13,214 nucleotides of DNA, from assembly GCA_900540095.1 (NCBI GenBank), contig UQEO01000054.1, positions 1 to 13,214 on the forward strand, read 5' to 3'. Of the stretch, positions 7,273 to 13,214 are shown in pieces. Below the pieces are notes generated by a model. That model did not search any database. It saw nothing but the letters and a program-made list of their open reading frames with translations, and was not told where the DNA came from. The stretch is from an uncultured Collinsella sp. GTDB lineage: Bacteria; Actinomycetota; Coriobacteriia; Coriobacteriales; Coriobacteriaceae. Each line of letters starts with the position of its first letter. Position 1 is the stretch's first letter. The position numbers and the translations under genes were made by a program.

Positions 7273-7962
7273 TTGCCCGTCGTCGCCGCTATAACCGTTA
7301 CCTCACATGCCTCGGATGCCATGGTCGCTATTCCCTTTTGGCTCGAGATGTTCGCTGTTGTCGCGGCATCGATCTCGGGCGTGCTGGTTGCGCGCGAGCA
7401 TAAGCTCGACCTGGTGGGCGCGGTCGCGCTCGCGGTGGTCTGCGGTCTGGGCGGCGGTCTTTTGCGCGATATGACGCTGCAAGTCGGCAACGTCTACATC
7501 CTCAACCAGCCGATGGCACTCCCACTTTCCATTGCCACGGCGGCCATCATCTACATCTTCCCGGCAATCGTCGATAAACCCGAGAAACTCATCCCATTGC
7601 TCGACATCATCTCGGTCGGCATCTACGCCGCCACCGGAGCGGACAAAGCACTGGTTTATGGCTTTGCGCCGGCCGTATGCATCATGATGGGCTTCTTCAC
7701 CGCGGTGGGTGGCGGCATGTTGCGCGACGGCTTTATGGGCGTGGTTCCGGGCATTTTCCAACGTACTAACTTTTATGCCATCGCAGCCATCGCCGGATCG
7801 ACAAGCTATGTGTGTCTCGTTATGAGCGGCATCATGAGCAATGTCGCCGCACTGGTCGTATGTGTCGCGGTGACCATGGGTCTGCGCTGGCTCTCGCTGC
7901 GCTTTGACATCAAAAGCCCCACCGAAGAAGACATCGCGCGCTTCTTGCATCGCAAAAAATAG
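7273..7962 (+). CDS. TRIC-type channel / UPF0126 (YadS/YicG family) membrane protein
   Basis: This is an inner-membrane protein of the TRIC/UPF0126 family, built from two related three-helix halves. Bacterial members are described as trimeric cation channels; YadS/YicG relatives have also been linked to glycine uptake. The two signature glycine motifs are present: GLGGGLLRD (residues 58-66) and AVGGGMLRD (144-152), one per half. About six to seven hydrophobic segments are spread over the 229 aa, matching the family length. I chose the TTG at 7273 because AAGGA (7261-7265) lies seven bases upstream; the first ATG is 16 codons further in with no such site. It has no operon partner on either side, and the substrate cannot be read from sequence. 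Confidence 0.9.
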   Translation: MPVVAAITVTSHASDAMVAIPFWLEMFAVVAASISGVLVAREHKLDLVGAVALAVVCGLGGGLLRDMTLQVGNVYILNQPMALPLSIATAAIIYIFPAIVDKPEKLIPLLDIISVGIYAATGADKALVYGFAPAVCIMMGFFTAVGGGMLRDGFMGVVPGIFQRTNFYAIAAIAGSTSYVCLVMSGIMSNVAALVVCVAVTMGLRWLSLRFDIKSPTEEDIARFLHRKK

Positions 7963-8030
7963 CTAGCGCGGACTCGTCCCCGAAATGCAACTGAGAGGTT
8001 CTTTTAGAGCGCCCGCGCGTTGGGTACCCT

Positions 8031-8055
8031 GTTAGATACATGTCGAGTATCTAAC
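8031..8055 (+). promoter_or_regulatory. Perfect inverted repeat just before the bactofilin-like gene, candidate operator
   Basis: GTTAGATAC (8031-8039) and GTATCTAAC (8047-8055) are exact complements with a 7-base spacer. The right arm abuts the Shine-Dalgarno sequence GAAGGA (8056-8061). The size and symmetry suit a dimeric repressor site; alternatively the mRNA hairpin could affect ribosome access. Confidence 0.5.
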
Positions 8056-8067
8056 GAAGGATTCACT

Positions 8068-9213
8068 ATGCCTTGCAACCTAAAACCGTCGTCCCGATGC
8101 CGCAAAACGCGTGGCCGCATCGCCCTCCTATTCGCACTGATTTCACTTGCGCTGACCGCGCTTCCCACGACGTCGTTCGCCGGTACAGACACCGCGGGCA
8201 ACGTGCTCGCAACCGAAGTTGACTCAAATCCGTCTGGCGTCGAAAGCGACCTGTACTGGGCCGGCCAAAGCCTTAACCTAGACGACGCTTCCATCGGCCG
8301 CGATATTATCGCGGCAGGCGAGAGCTTGTCGATTCGCGACTGCACTGTAGGCGGAGCCGTTCGCCTGGCGGCGCGTACCATCGACATCTCCAAAACAGCA
8401 ATCGATGGCAGCGTAACGGTAGCCGGTCAACACGTCGTGCTCAACACCGGTAGCGCCGCCAACTGTTTTTACGCGGTGGGCGAGACGGTTGCCCTGCGCG
8501 GCTCTGCCAAGTCGGCAGCACTTGCAGGCGATACGGTGACCATCGACGGCACCGTCGAGGGCGATGTCGAAGTTTGGGCCGATAAGCTCATCCTGGGTAA
8601 AAACGCCCGCATTACCGGCACCGTGAACGCGCATGTTTCCGAGGACCCCGAGCGCGCCGCAGGAGCCGAGGTCGGCGCGCTCAAGATCGACCGCACCGAG
8701 AACGAAGATACTTCCACCATTAACGATGTCATCGGCGGCATCGTCGCCGCGGCGCTCTCGACCTGCTTTGCCGCTCTGCTGCTCGAGCTCGTCTTTCCGC
8801 GAGCGACCGCCAGCGCCGCCGGAATGCTCCACCAGCACCCCACGCCCCTGTGGGTGAGCGGTCTTTTGGGTACGGTAGCCATTGTCCCTGCCGTATTGTT
8901 GCTGATTATCTCTATCGCCGTCCTGTCGCTTGCCGGAGCCCTCATGTGCGCCGTGATCGGCGTCGCGCTGGTCTCCACCGCCTTTGCGGGATGCGCGATC
9001 GCTCGCATGGTCGGACATAACCAGAACCGCTACGCCATGGCAGCCGTCGGCGGTGTGGCCGCAGGCGCTCTCACAGGACTTCCCCTCATCGGCGGCTTCA
9101 TCAGCGGCGTGGCCTTTGTCTTTATGCTCGGCTACGTTATCCAAATCATCTGGCGCAACGCCCACCTCAAGCCGCAGCAGGCCGCCAACACCCCGGGCCT
9201 TCCCTCCGCCTAG
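8068..9213 (+). CDS. Exported bactofilin-like (polymer-forming) protein with C-terminal membrane segments
   Basis: A 381-aa protein. A basic N terminus and hydrophobic stretch (about 16-38, ending TSFA before GTD) form a likely signal peptide. Residues 60-190 are a repetitive beta-helix-like region with the short periodic G-D-V/I strands seen in bactofilin/polymer-forming domains, for example IGRDIIAAGESLSI, IDGSVTVAG, IDGTVEGDVEVWAD and LGKNARITGTV. Three to five hydrophobic helices follow (about 219-243, 262-312, 322-362), ending in a short polar tail. The likely layout is an extracytoplasmic beta-helix anchored by a membrane domain, unlike classic cytosolic bactofilins. The ATG at 8068 has GAAGGA six bases upstream; the frame is open earlier but without a ribosome site. 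It is a single gene, convergent with typA, behind a perfect inverted repeat. A role in envelope organisation is inference. Confidence 0.8.
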   Translation: MPCNLKPSSRCRKTRGRIALLFALISLALTALPTTSFAGTDTAGNVLATEVDSNPSGVESDLYWAGQSLNLDDASIGRDIIAAGESLSIRDCTVGGAVRLAARTIDISKTAIDGSVTVAGQHVVLNTGSAANCFYAVGETVALRGSAKSAALAGDTVTIDGTVEGDVEVWADKLILGKNARITGTVNAHVSEDPERAAGAEVGALKIDRTENEDTSTINDVIGGIVAAALSTCFAALLLELVFPRATASAAGMLHQHPTPLWVSGLLGTVAIVPAVLLLIISIAVLSLAGALMCAVIGVALVSTAFAGCAIARMVGHNQNRYAMAAVGGVAAGALTGLPLIGGFISGVAFVFMLGYVIQIIWRNAHLKPQQAANTPGLPSA

Positions 9214-9220
9214 CCGTCGA

Positions 9221-9252
9221 CCCCTGCAAAGGGGCAGGCACCTTTGCAGGGG
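9221..9252 (+). repeat. Perfect 12-bp inverted repeat after the bactofilin-like gene
   Basis: CCCCTGCAAAGG (9221-9232) and its exact complement (9241-9252) flank an 8-base loop, 7 bases past the stop codon. There is no T-run on either strand, so it is at most a rho-independent-like or 3'-stabilising hairpin. It may instead be a small REP-type palindrome. Confidence 0.6.
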
Positions 9253-9281
9253 TGCAGACCGGCTCAATCCCTGTACACCAA

Positions 9282-9314
9282 AAAGGGCACCGACCATTGC
9301 GGTCGGCGCCCTTT
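9282..9314 (-). terminator. Rho-independent terminator of typA
   Basis: On the minus strand a 14-bp stem (9314-9301 with 9295-9282), one pair being G-U, closes a 5-base loop and runs into T residues at 9284-9281. It lies 27 bases past the typA stop. It could also slow transcription arriving from the convergent plus-strand gene. Confidence 0.85.
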
Positions 9315-9341
9315 CTTGTTAATCGCTATAAAGCTCAGCGC

Positions 9342-11180
<1,839 letters not shown>

Positions 11181-11297
11181 GTAGTTCCCCTATCTTCTAT
11201 CCATATACAAACGGCACGCGTATGCGGCCCGCCCAGCGATACAACGCTCAGCGGGAATATTGAGCCTTTTACCGAAAACTCGTTTATTTTAGCGATT

Positions 11298-11747
11298 TTA
11301 GATGAGAGGGGTTTCCTCACCTGCAGGTTCAGGGTCGCTCCACATAAAACCATCGCCGGCGCCCATGCCCTCATACAGCACATATGCCGAAAAACCACTC
11401 TCGAGCGTCGTCTCAAAAAAGCTCACGAGCAGGGCGTCATGGTAGCCGCCATCGATCTCGACGCAGCCGGTGTAGCCGATGGCATAGCGGGCGATACGGC
11501 CCAGGCCCTCGTCCTTAAGACCCATCTTGTGCTCGGAGATAAAGTTGGTGGCCGCCTCCAGGCACGCCTCTTCGCCGTCCTCGTCGAGCGCCGCCAGATA
11601 ACGGTTGGAAGCAGCATCCTCAATTGCCACGACCACGCCAGGGTTTTCACCGGCGGCAAGGTCGTCCAAGAACGCGCCGATCAGATCGCACACCATGGCG
11701 TCGAGCTCGGCGGAGACGTTACCGGCATCCTGCATATCCTGTGCCAT
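11298..11747 (-). CDS. Acidic conserved-looking protein of unknown function (149 aa)
   Basis: I do not recognise the family. The 149-aa protein is soluble and acidic, with no signal peptide or membrane helix. An N-terminal helical part (SAELDAMVCDLIGAFLDDLAAG) is followed by mixed alpha/beta sequence (VVVAIEDAASNRYLAALD, ARYAIGYTGCVEIDGGYHDALLV, SGFSAYVLYEGMGAG) and an acidic proline-containing tail. The reading frame is supported by GGAAGG ahead of the ATG at 11747. It is the third gene of a likely operon behind the DUF151 gene and the small membrane protein, with a 30-base gap. The YAIGYTG...DALLV block suggests a small regulator or enzyme partner domain, but no catalytic motif stands out. 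Confidence 0.75.
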   Translation of the reverse strand: MAQDMQDAGNVSAELDAMVCDLIGAFLDDLAAGENPGVVVAIEDAASNRYLAALDEDGEEACLEAATNFISEHKMGLKDEGLGRIARYAIGYTGCVEIDGGYHDALLVSFFETTLESGFSAYVLYEGMGAGDGFMWSDPEPAGEETPLI

Positions 11748-11777
11748 CTTTAGACCTTCCCATCGAGTCTGGCGTCG

Positions 11778-12167
11778 TTACAGTTCTTGCGCCTCGGCGG
11801 CGATCTTAGCAGCGGCATCGCGGGCACGCATCATGTCCGCCGCGCGTTTGTCGAGCACCTTGATCTGGCTAGTCAGCATGACCGCATCGACCACGCCCCA
11901 GATCACCAGGCCCGTAGAGATCGAAAACCCAAGCGCACCAACTGTACCACGAAGGCGCGAACAGATTGCCGCGACAAGGGCGGAGATGACAACCATCTTG
12001 ATAAACGAGCCGCGGCGTTCGCGAAGCGTGCGGGCCTGCGTCACATAGGCAATGCGTGCCGCCTCAGAAGCCTCCGAGCGCATCTGGGCTTCACGCGCGA
12101 TGGCGGCCGCCTCAGCCGACATGCCGCCGGCCATCAGCGAACGCTCCGCAACCCTGCCGCCCCGCAT
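11778..12167 (-). CDS. Small two-helix membrane protein of unknown function
   Basis: A 129-aa protein with no family I can name. The N-terminal 50 residues are Ala/Glu/Arg-rich and probably helical or coiled-coil. Two hydrophobic segments follow at about 55-69 (FIKMVVISALVAAIC) and 74-98 (GTVGALGFSISTGLVIWGVVDAV), then another charged Ala-rich helix. The predicted form is a hairpin in the inner membrane with both tails on the same side. The ATG at 12167 directly follows the stop codon of the upstream gene (TAAATG), which suggests translational coupling. A later ATG at 12134 has GGAG about nine bases upstream and is a possible alternative start. Confidence 0.7.
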   Translation of the reverse strand: MRGGRVAERSLMAGGMSAEAAAIAREAQMRSEASEAARIAYVTQARTLRERRGSFIKMVVISALVAAICSRLRGTVGALGFSISTGLVIWGVVDAVMLTSQIKVLDKRAADMMRARDAAAKIAAEAQEL

Positions 12168-12668
12168 TTAAAAATCATCGGGCGAGAGTGTGTGAACGAA
12201 CTCATCGAACTTCTCGAACTCCTGCTCGTCGTCAACTTCCTCGGCGTGGGCAGAAACGGTACCCAGGCGATTCATGATGTCGTCCTCCACAAACATGGGA
12301 GCATTGCTGCGCACGGCAAGGGCAATGGCATCACTGGGGCGGGCGTCAATCTTGCGCTCGTCACCATCGACCAGCACGACAATCGTCGCATAGAACACCG
12401 GCGGCTCGGCACGAACGATCTCGATGCGCTCGAGCTTGGCGCCCAGGGCATCGACGGTGTCAAGCAGCAGGTCATGCGTTATCGGGCGCTCGGCGCGACC
12501 ACTATCGATGCCACGGCTAATGGCCGCGGCCTCAAACGAGCCGGTCTGAATGGAAAGCGAACGCAGGGGTGCCGGCGAATCCGACTTGCCGCAGCGCTCA
12601 CGAAGCACGATAAGCGATGGCACGGGACCGGCGGCCATGACGATGGTCTCTATGTCGACACGAACCAT
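12168..12668 (-). CDS. DUF151 (bifunctional nuclease domain) protein
   Basis: Members of DUF151/BFN are small proteins; some plant and bacterial relatives are reported to cleave DNA and RNA, and others act with transcription or stress factors. At 166 aa it is in the family range. The hallmark is DGDERKIDARPSDAIALAVR (residues 101-120) followed by APMFVEDDIM (123-132), after an N-terminal VRVDIETIVM strand. The C-terminal 30 residues are acidic. I chose the ATG at 12668 because GGAGGTG lies just upstream; the longer open frame upstream adds sequence unlike the family. It is the first gene of a three-gene run with the small membrane protein and the acidic 149-aa protein. The actual substrate is unknown. 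Confidence 0.92.
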   Translation of the reverse strand: MVRVDIETIVMAAGPVPSLIVLRERCGKSDSPAPLRSLSIQTGSFEAAAISRGIDSGRAERPITHDLLLDTVDALGAKLERIEIVRAEPPVFYATIVVLVDGDERKIDARPSDAIALAVRSNAPMFVEDDIMNRLGTVSAHAEEVDDEQEFEKFDEFVHTLSPDDF

Positions 12669-12764
12669 GGAACACCTCCGGTACGTAGCGGTTAACACAC
12701 GGCAGGGTCGCCGCATTGAATAGCTATACTACCCAATCTTTCACCCAGCACACAAAATCAAAGT

Positions 12765-12865
12765 AGTTAATTTGGGACGGGGCTTTTTTAGCTACCCAGC
12801 GGCAGGTCTAGAAACTGAGGCTGCGCAGAACAGGGTAGCCAAAAAGGCCCCGTCCCAAATTAACT
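12765..12865. repeat. 101-bp near-perfect palindromic element
   Basis: Arms at 12765-12797 and 12833-12865 are complementary at 31 of 33 positions, around a 35-base centre that has a further GCGGCAG/CTGCGC partial stem. The arms begin AGTTAATTTGGGACGGGG. Six T lie inside the left arm (12784-12789). It sits between the start of the DUF151 gene and the terminator of the tRNA-Ile/Ala unit. It may be a mobile palindrome (MITE- or REP-like) or a bidirectional terminator. I see no target duplication. Confidence 0.92.
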
Positions 12866-12880
12866 GCTCCAACGGGTAAG

Positions 12881-12909
12881 AAAAAAGCCCCGAGGCAATG
12901 CCCCAGGGC
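12881..12909 (-). terminator. Rho-independent terminator of the tRNA-Ala/tRNA-Ile unit
   Basis: On the minus strand a 10-bp stem (12909-12900 with 12896-12887, two of the pairs G-U) with a 3-base loop is followed by six T (12886-12881). It lies 14 bases after the encoded CCA of tRNA-Ile. Confidence 0.88.
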
Positions 12910-12923
12910 CCTTAACGTTTTGA

Positions 12924-13000
12924 TGGTGGACCTGACAAGATTCGAACTTGTGACCTCCCGGTTATCAGCCGGACGCTCTAACCAACTGAGCTACAGGTCC
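12924..13000 (-). tRNA. tRNA-Ile (anticodon GAT)
   Basis: Read on the minus strand, the acceptor GGACCTG pairs fully with CAGGTCC, then A73 and an encoded CCA (12926-12924). The anticodon loop CTGATAA carries GAT, reading AUC and AUU. It lies four bases after tRNA-Ala, so the two are probably co-transcribed. The pair is not inside an rRNA operon within this window. Confidence 0.97.
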
Positions 13001-13004
13001 ATCA

Positions 13005-13080
13005 TGGTGGAGGTTAGGGGGATCGAACCCCTGACCTCAGGCTTGCAAAGCCCGCGCTCTCCCAGCTGAGCTAATGCCCC
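13005..13080 (-). tRNA. tRNA-Ala (anticodon TGC) with two unpaired acceptor positions
   Basis: Read on the minus strand, D, anticodon and T arms are normal; the loop TTTGCAA carries TGC, and CCA is encoded (13007-13005). The G3-U70 pair that marks tRNA-Ala is present. The acceptor 5' strand GGGGCAT faces AACCTCC, which leaves positions 5-68 (C-C) and 6-67 (A-A) unpaired. It is probably still a functional tRNA-Ala, but the mismatch is unusual. Confidence 0.88.
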
Positions 13081-13134
13081 AAGTTGCACATTCTTCGGCT
13101 AGTCGCGAACTGCATAAAACCGCGTCTAGAAATT

Positions 13135-13180
13135 AATAAACGCTCCACCGGCTAACTCGGCTCACGGTGGAGCGTTTATT
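13135..13180 (-). terminator. Strong terminator hairpin after the partial tRNA
   Basis: A perfect 16-bp stem (13135-13150 with 13165-13180) and a 14-base loop lie 8 bases downstream, on the minus strand, of the encoded CCA of the tRNA at the window edge. The stem's last bases and what follows (TTTATTAATTT) are T-rich. It separates that tRNA from the tRNA-Ala/Ile unit. Confidence 0.8.
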
Positions 13181-13188
13181 GCAAAAAA

Positions 13189-13214
13189 TGGTGGGCCCGA
13201 ATGGATTTGAACCA
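13189..13214 (-). tRNA. tRNA 3' end, cut by the window edge, identity not visible
   Basis: On the minus strand the T loop TTCAAAT, T-stem 3' half CCATT, acceptor 3' strand CGGGCCC, A73 and encoded CCA can be read. The implied acceptor 5' strand is GGGCCCG. The anticodon lies outside the window. Confidence 0.85.

Noticed and set aside
12924..13080. tRNA-Ile/tRNA-Ala pair as the spacer of an rRNA operon
   Set aside because: A terminator follows directly and no 16S or 23S sequence is present on either side within the window; another tRNA and terminator lie upstream.

Overview
The window is a stretch of bacterial chromosome with moderately high G+C. It looks actinobacterial, most likely from class Coriobacteriia and quite possibly Collinsella. 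That is an inference from gene order (rpsF-ssb-rpsR-rplI followed by dnaB), from the protein sequences as I recognise them, and from the composition; nothing in the window names the organism.

Left part (1-5186), all on the minus strand: rpsF, ssb, rpsR and rplI form a ribosomal protein/SSB operon. It has a candidate promoter, a leader hairpin and a strong terminator. It is followed by dnaB (replicative helicase), purA (adenylosuccinate synthase) and the 5' end of purD (GAR synthetase), which runs off the left edge. A run of 15 C residues (G on the coding strand) lies inside the visible purD fragment.

Middle part (5187-9260), plus strand: two tRNA-Ser genes (GGA and CGA), each with its own terminator, are followed by a small island that looks foreign. 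The island holds one gene for a PD-(D/E)XK (DUF559/Vsr-like) nuclease-like protein of 335 aa. It is bracketed by two 68-bp copies, in the same orientation, of an almost perfect palindromic element (65 of 68 bases identical). The gene has visibly lower G+C than its neighbours. The arrangement resembles a REP/RAYT unit (REPtron) but with an unrelated nuclease fold, and it is the best candidate for something undescribed here. After it come a TRIC/UPF0126 membrane protein gene and a gene for a secreted or membrane-anchored bactofilin-like (polymer-forming) protein, the latter preceded by a perfect 9-bp inverted repeat.

Right part (9260-13214), minus strand: typA/bipA has its own terminator. Upstream lies a probable three-gene operon: a DUF151 bifunctional-nuclease-family protein, a small two-helix membrane protein and an acidic 149-aa protein of unknown function. 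A 101-bp near-perfect palindrome, a terminator, tRNA-Ile(GAT), tRNA-Ala(TGC), another strong terminator and the 3' end of a third tRNA complete the window. The tRNA-Ala acceptor stem has two unpaired positions as written.

Functionally the window is mostly housekeeping (translation, replication, purine synthesis, tRNAs). The accessory content is concentrated in the repeat-flanked nuclease island next to the tRNA-Ser pair and in the palindromic intergenic elements.
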